DNA from: Gammaproteobacteria bacterium
Lineage (GTDB): Bacteria; Pseudomonadota; Gammaproteobacteria; Steroidobacterales; Steroidobacteraceae
Assembly (NCBI GenBank): GCA_011391405.1
Contig: JAABQQ010000110.1
Span: 1-41,242 of the forward strand
Length of the DNA stretch: 41,242 nucleotides
Direction: 5' to 3'
The notes beneath the pieces were generated by a model. It had not been told where the DNA came from, ran no database searches, and saw nothing but the letters and a program-made list of their open reading frames with translations. Below, in pieces: positions 28,134 to 36,392 of this stretch. Positions within the stretch are counted from its first letter, which is position 1. Each line of letters starts with the position of its first letter. Made by a program: the position numbers and the translations under genes.

Positions 28134-28640
28134 ATGCGTTCAACGCGCACAATCGACATTTCCACCGGACTGTTCGTATTGCTCGGCTTCGCTGCGATCC
28201 TGTTCATGGTCACCCAGATCACGAACAGCGGGTATTCGATGAAGAGCGACTCGTACCGGCTGAAGGCCTCGTTCGAGAACATCGGCGGCCTGAAGTCTGG
28301 CGCGCCGGTCTCGCTGGCTGGTGTGACGATCGGCCGGGTCGAAGACATCCAGTACGACATGGGTCTGTACAAGGCGATCGTGACGATGCGCATCAATGAC
28401 AAGTACCGCGCCATCCCGAACGACAGCGACGCCAGCATCTACACGGCCGGATTGCTCGGCGGGCAGTACATCGGGCTGACGCCGGGCAGCTCCGACGTGC
28501 CTTACAAGGACGGCGAGCAGGTCATCATGGCGAACGACGCCATCGTGCTCGAACACCTCATCAGCAAGTACCTTTTCAATTCGGCGGCCACGCCGCCGGG
28601 TGAGTCGACGCCAGCACCGGCCCCCGCGGCACAGGAGTGA
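28134..28640 (+). CDS. mlaD: Phospholipid-binding MCE-domain protein MlaD
   Basis: A 168-residue protein. An N-terminal membrane anchor (about residues 9-28, GLFVLLGFAAILFMVTQIT) is followed by a single MCE domain (YRLKASFENIGGLKSGAPVSLAGVTIGRVEDI; GLLGGQYIGLTPG). MlaD forms a hexameric ring on the periplasmic side of MlaFE that passes lipids to or from MlaC. The C-terminal Pro/Ala tail is short. It starts eight bases after mlaE. Confidence 0.96.
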   Translation: MRSTRTIDISTGLFVLLGFAAILFMVTQITNSGYSMKSDSYRLKASFENIGGLKSGAPVSLAGVTIGRVEDIQYDMGLYKAIVTMRINDKYRAIPNDSDASIYTAGLLGGQYIGLTPGSSDVPYKDGEQVIMANDAIVLEHLISKYLFNSAATPPGESTPAPAPAAQE

Positions 28641-28648
28641 TTCCAGAC

Positions 28649-29353
28649 ATGACAGCGATGCGCGGCAACACGGCCTGGTCGAAGTTGATCCTGGTCGCGC
28701 TGTTTGGCCTTGCGCCGATGGCATTGCTGGCGCAGGGCACGCCTGCCGCCAAGCCGGCCGTCGCGGTGCCCGGACCGGGTCCGCAGGAGCTGATGCAGAA
28801 GGCCTCGCAGGACCTGCTGCACGAGCTCGACGCGAACCGGGCTGCGGTTACCAGAGATCCAACCAAGCTGCGCGCACTGGCCGACAAATACCTGCTGCCG
28901 CACTTCGACGTCGACTATGCGGCGCGCCTGGTGCTGGGCAAGCATTGGCGTACGGCGACCGACGCGCAGAAGAAGCGCTTTATCGACGCTTTCTACCAGT
29001 CGCTCATGCGCAATTATGGCGACGCGGTAGCCGAGTTCACGGAGGACCGCCTCCGGTTCCTGCCGTTCAAGGGCGACCTGTCGACCGGCGCGGCGACGAT
29101 CCGTTCCGAGGTGAAGCGCAGCAACGGCACCCCGGTGCCGGTCAACTACACGATGCGCGCGACGCCACAGGGCTGGAAGGCGTGGGATATCACGATCGAA
29201 GGCATCTCGTACGTGAAGAACTACCGCACGGACTTCGGCGCGGAAATCGACCAGAAGGGCATCGACGCAGTGATACAGCGGCTCGAGGCACAGAACGCGT
29301 CCGGCCAGGCGGATGCGCCGGGGACGACCCCGACGACCAAGGCCGGTCGCTGA
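28649..29353 (+). CDS. mlaC: Periplasmic phospholipid-binding protein MlaC
   Basis: A 234-residue exported protein of the MlaC/Tol_Tol_Ttg2 family. The signal peptide is residues 1-29 (ending ALLAQG), and the mature part has PTKLRALADKYLLPHFDVDYAARLVLGKHWRTATDAQKKRF and YVKNYRTDFGAEI, both family blocks. MlaC ferries phospholipids across the periplasm between MlaA and MlaD. An in-frame GTG at 28637 overlaps the mlaD stop; I prefer the ATG at 28649 because AGGAG lies 11 bases upstream and the signal peptide is then of normal length. Confidence 0.93.
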   Translation: MTAMRGNTAWSKLILVALFGLAPMALLAQGTPAAKPAVAVPGPGPQELMQKASQDLLHELDANRAAVTRDPTKLRALADKYLLPHFDVDYAARLVLGKHWRTATDAQKKRFIDAFYQSLMRNYGDAVAEFTEDRLRFLPFKGDLSTGAATIRSEVKRSNGTPVPVNYTMRATPQGWKAWDITIEGISYVKNYRTDFGAEIDQKGIDAVIQRLEAQNASGQADAPGTTPTTKAGR

Positions 29354-29378
29354 GCCGGCGGCGGCCCGCACTCACGCA

Positions 29379-29681
29379 GTGGATCAGTTCAGCATTCAGC
29401 GCGTGGCCGATGGCCGGCTCGAGGCGAGCGGGGTGCTCGGCTATGTCACGGCCGGTCGTGCGTTGCCCGCGGGGCTGGCTCTGATCCCCAAGGGTTCAAC
29501 GTGCACGATCGATCTGTCGCGCGTCACCGAGGCCGACAGCGCTGGTCTCGCCGTGCTGGTCGACTGGCTGGCGACGGCGAAGTCGCGCGGCTCGGTGATT
29601 CGCTATGAATGCATCCCCTCGCAGATTCTCGCGGTCGCGCGGATCTCTGACCTCGAAAGCCTGCTGACTGACGGGCACTGA
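29379..29681 (+). CDS. mlaB: STAS-domain protein MlaB
   Basis: A 100-residue STAS protein. CTIDLSRVTEADSAGLAVLVDWLATAKSRG (about residues 45-74) is the STAS core with the conserved DSAGL, as in E. coli MlaB, the cytosolic regulatory subunit of MlaFEDB. The start is a GTG at 29379-29381, chosen because residues upstream of it are Arg/Pro-rich read-through of the mlaC end. It completes the mlaFEDCB operon, so the order matches E. coli. Confidence 0.88.
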   Translation: MDQFSIQRVADGRLEASGVLGYVTAGRALPAGLALIPKGSTCTIDLSRVTEADSAGLAVLVDWLATAKSRGSVIRYECIPSQILAVARISDLESLLTDGH

Positions 29682-29706
29682 GTCCTTCGCACCCGGGTTG
29701 CGATGA

Positions 29707-29990
29707 CGCGCAAGCGGCGCGGCCGGTTCTATCCCGCCGCTCCGGGGTCTCACGCGCTTCGCCTCGAAATAGGGGACGCTCACCTATTTCCGAAAGGAAA
29801 AAGGTGAGAAATAGGTGAGAGAAATAGGTGAGCGTCCCCTATTTCGAGGCGGCGATCCTTGCTCGAGCGAGAGCGAAGCGATGGTGCCAGCGCAGCAGCG
29901 ACTGGGCTTCAGTGCCGCTTCGCTCTTTTCGCTCGAGCTGCGGCGTTCGACACGGAGCGGCGGGATAGAACCGGCCGCGCCGCTTGCGCG
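29707..29990. repeat. 284-bp nested inverted-repeat element (MITE-like) between mlaB and mlaA
   Basis: Three nested or adjacent dyads are present. The outer arms 29707-29744 and 29953-29990 are perfect 38-bp inverted repeats. The inner arms 29760-29790 and 29821-29851 are perfect 31-bp inverted repeats; each contains GAAATAGG.GA words, and the loop carries a further direct copy of GAAATAGGTGAGA. A third hairpin, 29861-29880 with 29916-29938, pairs over 20 bp with a three-base bulge. The remaining flank contains no coding frame I would support. AAATAGGGGAC-type repeats recall elements mobilised by REP-associated transposases or IS, but no transposase is in the window. The element lies between convergent operons and may also end both transcripts. 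Confidence 0.9.
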
Positions 29991-30015
29991 ATAGACGCGC
30001 GCCCGCGCGCGGGAC

Positions 30016-30885
30016 TCATTGCTTCTGGGTTGGGTTGCTTTCGTCCGTCGGAGGCTCCACTGCGTCGCCTTCGTCTGCGACGGGTTCCTCGCTTTCCTTC
30101 AGCGCTTCTGCCTCCCAGTCATCGTCCGCGGGCAGCTTGCTTTGCGGCGGATTGCCGTCGAAGACCAGGTACAGCCGGCGCTGCAGGTAGGCGTCGCGCA
30201 CGAACACATAGGGGTCGTACGTCCGTGCCAGCGTCTGGTCGAGCGGCAGGTACTGCACGCGCCTGTCCAGGAAGCTTAGTCCCAGGGAAATCCAGCGCTC
30301 CGAACCTGCGTTGTACCAGCGGAACGGCTGCGTGAAATCGTCGGCGATGCGAGCCGGCGCATCGCGCAGCGTTGCAGGACCCAGGAAGGGCAGGACCAGG
30401 TAGGGACCGGGGGGGACGCCCCACCAGCCGAGCGTCTGGCCCGAATCCTCGTTGTGCTTTGGCAGGTTGGTGCCGCCCGACGCCACGTCGATCACGCCGC
30501 CCCAGCCGAGCGTGGTGTTCAGCAGGAAGCGTCCCGTGTCCTGCGTGCCTTCCTTGAACTTGCCCTGCAGGAACTGGTTGATGATCGTCGTCGGGTTGCC
30601 CAGGTTATCGAAGAAGTTGCCGACGCCCGTCTGCACGATTTTCGGTGTGTAGTCCCGGTACACCGTGGCTGCGGGCCTCAGTGCGTAGCGGTCCAGGGTG
30701 TCGTTAAACCTGAAGACGCCACGGTTGACTTTCTCAAACGGGTCGGGATTCCGTGGACGCGGGGTGCCGTCCGCCTGCGTCGTGGCGCAACCGCTGAGAA
30801 ATGCGGTCACGGCCAGCAAGGCGAGGCCGGCCGCAAGGCGGGAGTACAGCGGTCCGGGCGCGCTGCGCGAAGTGCCGAAAAACAT
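30016..30885 (-). CDS. mlaA: Outer membrane lipoprotein MlaA (VacJ)
   Basis: A 289-residue lipoprotein. The lipobox LSGC puts the lipidated Cys at 33. The VacJ domain follows: NPDPFEKVNRGVFRFNDTLDRYALRPAATVYRDYTP, VGNFFDNLGNPTTIINQFLQGK, GQTLGWWGVPPGPYLVLPFLGP. MlaA removes mislocalised phospholipid from the outer leaflet and hands it to MlaC. The C-terminus (after about 250) is an acidic low-complexity tail. Unlike the other mla genes it is on the minus strand, convergent with mlaB across the nested repeat. A TAGAAT (30942-30947) is a likely -10, with a 7-bp hairpin right after it. Confidence 0.95.
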   Translation of the reverse strand: MFFGTSRSAPGPLYSRLAAGLALLAVTAFLSGCATTQADGTPRPRNPDPFEKVNRGVFRFNDTLDRYALRPAATVYRDYTPKIVQTGVGNFFDNLGNPTTIINQFLQGKFKEGTQDTGRFLLNTTLGWGGVIDVASGGTNLPKHNEDSGQTLGWWGVPPGPYLVLPFLGPATLRDAPARIADDFTQPFRWYNAGSERWISLGLSFLDRRVQYLPLDQTLARTYDPYVFVRDAYLQRRLYLVFDGNPPQSKLPADDDWEAEALKESEEPVADEGDAVEPPTDESNPTQKQ

Positions 30886-30922
30886 GGTAACCCTATGCCG
30901 TGACGAGGGGACGAGCCCAATA

Positions 30923-30947
30923 GCCGCGCTCCAGGCGCGGCATTCTA
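30923..30947 (-). promoter_or_regulatory. Probable mlaA promoter -10 and 5' hairpin
   Basis: On the minus strand TAGAAT (30942-30947) is followed at once by GCCGCGC-CTGGA-GCGCGGC (30923-30941), which would form a hairpin at the extreme 5' end of the message. No good -35 was found. Confidence 0.45.
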
Positions 30948-30973
30948 CCTATTCGTGCCACGTCGTCGCGTGT

Positions 30974-32518
30974 TCAACCAGGCGCACGCTGCCCGTCGGG
31001 TGAACGCTGCCCGTCCGGCGCCTGCCCGTCTGGCGGCTTTTTCGACCGGTTGCGTTCCTTTGGCAGCCATTCACGCACCTCCTTGAGCCGCGCCACGAAT
31101 TTGGCACGCTGCTGGTCGGTGATGCTCGGCACCGACAGGGCAAGTTCGAGCTGGTTGATGGCAAGCATGAGGTCGCCACCCATCAGGTGGTATTCCGCCA
31201 TGTACGAGTAGGCGTCGGCCACGTCACCCGCCGCGTTGGCGGCCATTGCCGTCAGCCGAATCTGCTCCTGCGTCGGCGGCACGTTGTTGAACAGGTCGAG
31301 CAACACTTCGTGCGCGCGCTTGGCACGACCCGCCTGCAGCAGTGCCTCGCCGTAGCGGACCGTGACGGGCACGTTGCGGGGGGCCAGCACAAGCGCGTGT
31401 TCGAGCGTCCCCAGCGCCTCCTGTGTCCTGCCCGTGGCAAGCTGCGCCTGGCCGAGTGCGGTGTGGAACGCCATCACTTCCGGGTACTGCTGGCGCAACC
31501 GCATGAACGTGACCACCGCCTTTTCAGCTTCGTTACCGTACAGGTGCGACAGGCCGCGACCGTACGTCTGGGCGAGCGACAGGTCGGCTTCGTTGTCGCC
31601 GAGCGCTCGGTAATAGTCGCGGGGATCGCCGTTGCGCGTGACGAGCAGCACGCGGATGCGCTCTTTCATCAGCGCGTAGCTGAGGCTCTCCTTCGGGTTG
31701 ACCTGCGGGTACTGCAAGGCACGGTCCTTGGATTCCGCGATGCGGTTGCTGGTCACCGGATGCGTGCGCAGCAACTCGGGCACCCGGTCGGGGCCAAGCT
31801 GGGTGCGGCGGAACATCGTGTCGAAGAACGCTGGCATTGCGTTTGGATCGAACCCGGCGGAGGCCAGGACGCCGATGCCGATGCGATCAGCCTCGTATTC
31901 GTTGTCGCGGGTGAAGTTGATGCTGGCCTGCGCGGCCATGTTCTGGGCCGCGGTGATCGCACCCATCGTCACGTCGGAACTGCCGCCTCCGGCCGCGCCG
32001 ACCAGGATCGCGGCAAGCATTGCGGCCGTGGCCATCAGGTTGGCGCGTGATTGTGCCTCGAGTCCGCGCGCAATGTGCCGCTGCGTGACGTGTGCCACTT
32101 CGTGCGCCAGCACGCCGGCGAGTTCGCTCTCATTGCGCGTCTCCAGCATGAGGCCCGAGTGAATGCCAACGTATCCGCCTGGCAGGGCGAACGCGTTGAT
32201 GGCCGGATCGCGCACGACGAAAAAATTGAAGTTGCGGTTGCCATCCTGGGCGAGGCTCGACAGGCGCAGCCCCAGGGACTGGATGTATTCATGAACCTCC
32301 GGATCGTCGAGGACCATGCCCGCCTCACGCAGGTTGCGCATGACCATTCGGCCGATCTGGCTCTCGTCCTCGAGGCTGAGCGCCTCCTGGGCCGCGGTCC
32401 CCATTTCGGGGAGCTGGTCCTGGGAGGACTTCTGGGGCTGTGCCAGCGCGGGCAGCGAGGCCAGCAGGAGGGCGAACGCCGACAGGTGGGGACGGCGCAG
32501 GATGGCGGTAAAATTCAT
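30974..32518 (-). CDS. bepA: BepA-like periplasmic M48 metalloprotease with TPR domain
   Basis: A 514-residue protein. The signal peptide is residues 1-26 (ending ALAQ). The M48 protease domain has the zinc motif HEVAH (His139, Glu140, His143) and the third ligand in NEYEADRIG. TPR-like repeats lie from about 310 to 480 (AVVTFMRLRQQYPEVMAFHTALGQAQLATGRTQEALGTLEHAL). BepA degrades or assists misfolded outer membrane proteins such as LptD at the BAM complex. The C-terminus ends in three PDGQ units (30976-31030), absent from E. coli BepA. It lies 46 bp after the PhoH gene and probably shares its transcript. Confidence 0.94.
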   Translation of the reverse strand: MNFTAILRRPHLSAFALLLASLPALAQPQKSSQDQLPEMGTAAQEALSLEDESQIGRMVMRNLREAGMVLDDPEVHEYIQSLGLRLSSLAQDGNRNFNFFVVRDPAINAFALPGGYVGIHSGLMLETRNESELAGVLAHEVAHVTQRHIARGLEAQSRANLMATAAMLAAILVGAAGGGSSDVTMGAITAAQNMAAQASINFTRDNEYEADRIGIGVLASAGFDPNAMPAFFDTMFRRTQLGPDRVPELLRTHPVTSNRIAESKDRALQYPQVNPKESLSYALMKERIRVLLVTRNGDPRDYYRALGDNEADLSLAQTYGRGLSHLYGNEAEKAVVTFMRLRQQYPEVMAFHTALGQAQLATGRTQEALGTLEHALVLAPRNVPVTVRYGEALLQAGRAKRAHEVLLDLFNNVPPTQEQIRLTAMAANAAGDVADAYSYMAEYHLMGGDLMLAINQLELALSVPSITDQQRAKFVARLKEVREWLPKERNRSKKPPDGQAPDGQRSPDGQRAPG

Positions 32519-32564
32519 GTGCTTCCTCTGACAGCCGACTCCGCCGAGGGTTCCTCGCGCGAGC

Positions 32565-33989
32565 CTACAGCCTCTCCGAAGCGAAGTCTGCGAGCCGCGA
32601 ACGCTCGCCGCGGGTCAGCGTGATGTGGCCGTAATGGCGCCAGCCGCGAAAGCGGTTCACGACGTAAGTGAGGCCGCAGGTGGTCTCCGAGAGATACGGG
32701 GAATCGATCTGGGCGATGTTGCCGAGGCAGACAAGCTTGGTACCTGGGCCGGCCCTGGTCACCAGCGCCTTCATCTGCTTGGGTGTCAGGTTCTGCGCTT
32801 CGTCCAGGATCAGGTAGCGGTTCAGGAACGTGCGGCCGCGCATGAAGTTGAGCGAGCGGATCTTGATGCGGTTGCGCAACAGGTCGTTGGTGGCGGCGCG
32901 ACCCCAGCTGCCGCCTTCCTGGCTTTGCGTCAGGACTTCGAGGTTGTCCATCAGCGCGCCCATCCAGGGCTCCATCTTTTCCTCTTCCGTGCCTGGCAGG
33001 AAGCCGATGTCCTCGCCCAGCGGGATCGTCACGCGCGTCATGATGATCTCGGTGAAACGATTCGTCTCGAGCGCCTGCGACAGGCCCGCGGCCAGCGTCA
33101 GCAGCGTCTTGCCCGTGCCCGCGGGACCGAGGATGGTGACGAAGTCGATCTCAGGGTCCAGCAGCAGGTTGAGCGCGAAGTTCTGCTCGCGGTTGCGCGC
33201 GCTGATGCCCCAGACACCATGGCGTTCGCTGCGGTAGTCGCGCGCCACTTCAATGACGGCAGACTCGCCTTCGATCGAACGCACGATGCCTTCGAGGCCG
33301 TGATCGTCGGCCTGGTAAACGAATTGATTGGGCGCCCAGTTGGCAACCAGCTTATTGCGTACGCGGTAGAATGTGCGGCCGCCGGCCTCGTGCCAGGACT
33401 CGAGCTTGCGGCCTGCCTTGTCCCAGAAGTTGCCCGGCAGCTTTTCGATGCCGGTGTAGAGCAGGTCGGCGTCCTCGATCGTCTTGTCGCTGTAGTAGTC
33501 CTCGGCTCGTACGCCGAGGATGGCGGCCTTGATGCGCAGGTTGATGTCCTTCGACACCAGCGTGACGCGCGCGTCGCGATGTTCCTGCTGCAACGCCAGC
33601 GTCTGCGCGAGAATCGCGTTGTCGGCACCGTGGCCGGGCAGGGTGGCGGGCAGGTTGCCGTTGAGCTGCCTGGTCTGGAAATAGAGGCGGCCACTCGGAG
33701 GCTTCTTGCCGCCTGGCGTGAACTTGGCCGAGGGCAGTTCGATGCCGTGATCGATCTGCAGCTTGTTCGAGTTCGCCATCAGCTCGTCGAGAAAACGACT
33801 GACCTGACGCACGTTGCGAGCTGCTTCCGACAGCCCCTTCTTGCCGGCGTCGAGTTCTTCGAGCACGGTCATGGGGATGAAGATGTCGTGCTCCTCGAAC
33901 CGGAAGATGGCCGAGGGGTCGTGCATCATGACGTTGGTGTCGAGAACGTAGATCCTGCGCGGTTCGATCTGCTTCCGGGTCTTGGCCAA
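32565..33989 (-). CDS. PIN-PhoH fusion ATPase (PhoH2-type)
   Basis: A 474-residue two-domain protein. The N-terminal PIN nuclease domain has acidic residues Asp17 (YVLDTNVMMHDP), Glu45 (LEELD), Asp123 (GADNAILA) and Asp148 (SKDINLR), so the active site looks complete. The C-terminal PhoH ATPase has Walker A GPAGTGKT (288-295), Walker B YLILDEAQN and the TRAGPGTKLVCLGNIAQID block. PhoH2 proteins from mycobacteria act as RNA helicase-nucleases; in gammaproteobacteria the role is not settled, with links to RNA turnover. No antitoxin-like small gene precedes it. It lies between prxQ and bepA on the minus strand. Confidence 0.92.
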   Translation of the reverse strand: MAKTRKQIEPRRIYVLDTNVMMHDPSAIFRFEEHDIFIPMTVLEELDAGKKGLSEAARNVRQVSRFLDELMANSNKLQIDHGIELPSAKFTPGGKKPPSGRLYFQTRQLNGNLPATLPGHGADNAILAQTLALQQEHRDARVTLVSKDINLRIKAAILGVRAEDYYSDKTIEDADLLYTGIEKLPGNFWDKAGRKLESWHEAGGRTFYRVRNKLVANWAPNQFVYQADDHGLEGIVRSIEGESAVIEVARDYRSERHGVWGISARNREQNFALNLLLDPEIDFVTILGPAGTGKTLLTLAAGLSQALETNRFTEIIMTRVTIPLGEDIGFLPGTEEEKMEPWMGALMDNLEVLTQSQEGGSWGRAATNDLLRNRIKIRSLNFMRGRTFLNRYLILDEAQNLTPKQMKALVTRAGPGTKLVCLGNIAQIDSPYLSETTCGLTYVVNRFRGWRHYGHITLTRGERSRLADFASERL

Positions 33990-34043
33990 GTCGGGCTCCG
34001 CTGATGTGATGGGTCAGGAAGGGCGCGGTGACAGTACGCCGCG

Positions 34044-34517
34044 TCAGAGCTCGGCCGCGGCGGCGAGCACTTCTTCGGCGTGGCCAGGCACTTTGACCTT
34101 GCGCCATTCCCGGCGCAGCACGCCCTTGGCGTCGATGAGAAAAGTGCTGCGCTCGACACCCATGTACTTCCTGCCGTACATGCTTTTTTCCTTCCACACG
34201 TCGAAGAGCTGGCACACGGCCATTTCTTCGTCGGCGAGCAGCGGGAACGTGAAGCCGTACCGGGCGATGAACCTGTCGTGCGAAGCGACGCTGTCCGGCG
34301 AGACGCCGACGATCTCCGTGCCGGCCTTCCTGAACTTCGCGTGCAGGTCGCGGAAGGCTTCGCCCTCTTTAGTGCAGCCGGACGTGTTGTCCTTCGGGTA
34401 GAAGTAGACGACGAGGTTCTTGCCGGCGGCATCGGCCAGCTTCCATTTCGAGCCACCGCTGGCGGCAGCGGCGAAAGCAGGCACCTTGCGCTCGAGCGTG
34501 ACGGTCTTTGCTGGCAT
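34044..34517 (-). CDS. bcp: Peroxiredoxin (PrxQ/BCP family), CxxxxC resolving cysteine absent
   Basis: A 157-residue thiol peroxidase. YFYPKDNTSGCTKEGEAFRD carries the peroxidatic Cys48; Thr49 and the Arg of the catalytic site are seen in VERSTFLID. The resolving Cys five residues on, present in E. coli BCP, is Glu53 here, so it would act as a 1-Cys type or use another thiol (Cys102 is the only other candidate). It lies 12 bp after gcvR, as in E. coli, where gcvR and bcp are also neighbours. A second prxQ in the window keeps the CxxxxC pair. Confidence 0.93.
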   Translation of the reverse strand: MPAKTVTLERKVPAFAAAASGGSKWKLADAAGKNLVVYFYPKDNTSGCTKEGEAFRDLHAKFRKAGTEIVGVSPDSVASHDRFIARYGFTFPLLADEEMAVCQLFDVWKEKSMYGRKYMGVERSTFLIDAKGVLRREWRKVKVPGHAEEVLAAAAEL

Positions 34518-34529
34518 GAGTTGCGTGGC

Positions 34530-35060
34530 TCAGGACTTCAGGGGTTCGAGGATGGCGTCGAGGTTCATGTGATCGCAGAGATCCATGAACTCTTCGCGCA
34601 GTGCGGCGATGTGGATCCGGGTCGGCACGTGGATGACCATGTACACCGAGAACATCGGGGCACCCGTGTGCGCGGCGTTGTAGGTGCGGGTGCTGATGTC
34701 GCCCACGTCGATGCCGCGCGACGAGAAGAAGCCGGACAGCGTGTGCAGCACGCCCGGCTGGTCGAGGCACACAACATCGACCGTGTAGCTGACCATGTCG
34801 ACGCGGGGAGAGCGCTGCTCGGTGCGGCGCACCGTGATGGTGAGGCCGGAGGCTTCGCCGAGCTTGGTGAGTTCGCCTTCGAGCTTGGCCAGCGTGTGCC
34901 AGTTGCCCGCGACGAGCAGCAGCATGGCGAACTCGTTGCCGAGCGCCGTCATGCGGCTTTCGAGGACGTTGCCGCCAGATTCGACGACCACGCGGGTCAG
35001 GTCATAGACCAGCCCGGTCCGGTCGTTGCCAATGGCGCAGATCGCAATCAGTTGCTTCAT
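34530..35060 (-). CDS. gcvR: Glycine cleavage system regulator GcvR (double ACT domain)
   Basis: A 176-residue ACT-domain protein. The first ACT domain is residues 1-75 (MKQLIAICAIGNDRTGLVYDLTRVVVESGGNVLESRM), and the second about 92-170 (YTVDVVCLDQPGVLHTLSGFFSSRGIDVGDISTRTY). It matches GcvR, which in E. coli binds GcvA and relieves or imposes control on the glycine cleavage operon. Its place between dapA (divergent) and bcp is the conserved gammaproteobacterial order. No gcvA is visible here. The N-terminus is fixed by the conserved ACT start. Confidence 0.88.
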   Translation of the reverse strand: MKQLIAICAIGNDRTGLVYDLTRVVVESGGNVLESRMTALGNEFAMLLLVAGNWHTLAKLEGELTKLGEASGLTITVRRTEQRSPRVDMVSYTVDVVCLDQPGVLHTLSGFFSSRGIDVGDISTRTYNAAHTGAPMFSVYMVIHVPTRIHIAALREEFMDLCDHMNLDAILEPLKS

Positions 35061-35116
35061 GGATGCTTGGACTCAGTGTATCGGCGCCGCATGGGCGCGT
35101 GTACCGTGATTTTGCC

Positions 35117-35146
35117 TTGCTTCGCAGCTTTCCGCTTGCGTAGCAT
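35117..35146 (+). promoter_or_regulatory. dapA promoter
   Basis: TTGCTT (35117-35122), 18-bp spacer, TAGCAT (35141-35146), 30 bp upstream of the dapA start. The divergent gcvR start is 57 bp away on the other side. Confidence 0.55.
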
Positions 35147-35176
35147 GAGCAACCTTCCCGCCGAGGCCCCCGCAGA

Positions 35177-36058
35177 ATGTTCCAGGGCAGCATCCCTGCG
35201 CTCGTGACGCCAATGCGCGCCGACGGGGCGGTCGATTTCCAGGCCTGGGAGCGCCTGCTGGATTTCCACGTCGCTGAAGGCACGGACGCCGTCGTCGTCG
35301 GCGGCACGACCGGGGAATCCCCGACGCTCAAGCCGTCGGAGGTTGCGGAACTGGTCCGGCGCGCCAAGGCGCGCGTCGGCGGTCGCATGCCGGTCATCGC
35401 GGGCAGTGGCACGAATTCCACGGCGAAGAGCATCGAGCTTTCGCGCGAGTTGGCGGCCGCCGGCGCCGATGGCCTGCTCACGGTCGTCCCGTACTACAAC
35501 CGGCCCACCCAGGAAGGCCTGTACCGGCATTTCAGCGCCATTGCCGATTCGGTCAATGTACCTGTCATTCTCTACAACGTGCCGGGTCGTACCGTGTGCG
35601 ACATGCTGCCCGAGACAGTCGTGCGATTGTCCGAGCATCCCAGGATCGTGGGCATCAAGGAGGCGACAGGTGACATGTCGCGGGCCGAATCGATCCTGGG
35701 CGCTGCCAAGCCTGGCTTCCTGCTGCTGAGCGGCGACGATCCTACGGCCGCCGAACTGATGAAGCGGGGCGCGCGTGGCGTGATTTCAGTGACGGCCAAC
35801 GTCGCACCACGTGCGATGCACGACATGTGCATTGCCGCACTCGCAGGCCGGCATGCGGAGGCTGCGGTACTCAACGAGCGGTTGATGCCGCTGCACCTGG
35901 CGATGTTCGTCGAGCCCAACCCGATCCCCGTTAAATGGGCCGTGGCCAGGCTGGGGCTGATGGAGCGGGGCATTCGGTTGCCGTTGACCTCGTTATCCGA
36001 GCGTCTCGAGGCAGAGTTGCTGGCCGCCATGAAGGCTACAGGCGTGACGATCGCCTGA
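35177..36058 (+). CDS. dapA: 4-hydroxy-tetrahydrodipicolinate synthase DapA
   Basis: DapA condenses pyruvate and aspartate semialdehyde, the first committed step to lysine and diaminopimelate for peptidoglycan. The 293-residue product has the pyruvate-binding GGTTGESPTL, Tyr in VVPYYNRPTQEG, VPGRT, and the Schiff-base Lys161 in GIKEATGD, the same numbering as in E. coli. The TIM barrel and length are standard. It precedes the tRNA-Ser gene by about 70 bp. Confidence 0.97.
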   Translation: MFQGSIPALVTPMRADGAVDFQAWERLLDFHVAEGTDAVVVGGTTGESPTLKPSEVAELVRRAKARVGGRMPVIAGSGTNSTAKSIELSRELAAAGADGLLTVVPYYNRPTQEGLYRHFSAIADSVNVPVILYNVPGRTVCDMLPETVVRLSEHPRIVGIKEATGDMSRAESILGAAKPGFLLLSGDDPTAAELMKRGARGVISVTANVAPRAMHDMCIAALAGRHAEAAVLNERLMPLHLAMFVEPNPIPVKWAVARLGLMERGIRLPLTSLSERLEAELLAAMKATGVTIA

Positions 36059-36128
36059 TTTCAGCGGTGCCCCGGATTGCAGGCTACTAGCCGGGTGGGC
36101 GACGGGCGTGTACCCTTCCGCCCCCTGC

Positions 36129-36220
36129 GGAGAGGTGGCCGAGCGGTCGAAGGCGCTGGACTGGAATTCCAGTTACATCTTAACGGGTGTACGTGGGTTC
36201 GAATCCCACCCTCTCCGCCA
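36129..36220 (+). tRNA. tRNA-Ser (anticodon GGA)
   Basis: A 92-nt class II tRNA with encoded CCA. The acceptor GGAGAGG pairs with CCTCTCC. The anticodon stem CTGGA/TCCAG holds the loop CTGGAAT, giving anticodon GGA (reads UCC/UCU). The long variable arm follows (TTACATCTTAACGGGTGTAC), typical of serine tRNA. The T loop is TTCGAAT. Confidence 0.95.
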
Positions 36221-36230
36221 CTAACACTAG

Positions 36231-36252
36231 AACGCCCCGTTTAAGGGGCGTT
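36231..36252 (+). terminator. tRNA-Ser terminator
   Basis: 8-bp stem AACGCCCC/GGGGCGTT with six-base loop, followed by CGTCTTTG. Confidence 0.65.
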
Positions 36253-36392
36253 CGTCTTTGTGGCCCGAGGGGTGGGCTGAGAACCCACGGGACGTGGGGT
36301 CGACCCAGCCGCGTACTTGGATGGGCACGCCCTCGCGGCAATGTCCGTCGAGGGCGCCCCAATGGGGCGAGGACCGCTGCGGCGGGCCGAGT

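Noticed and set aside
29707-29990. Complete transposable element
   Set aside because: No transposase frame lies within the element; only arms and short hairpins are seen.
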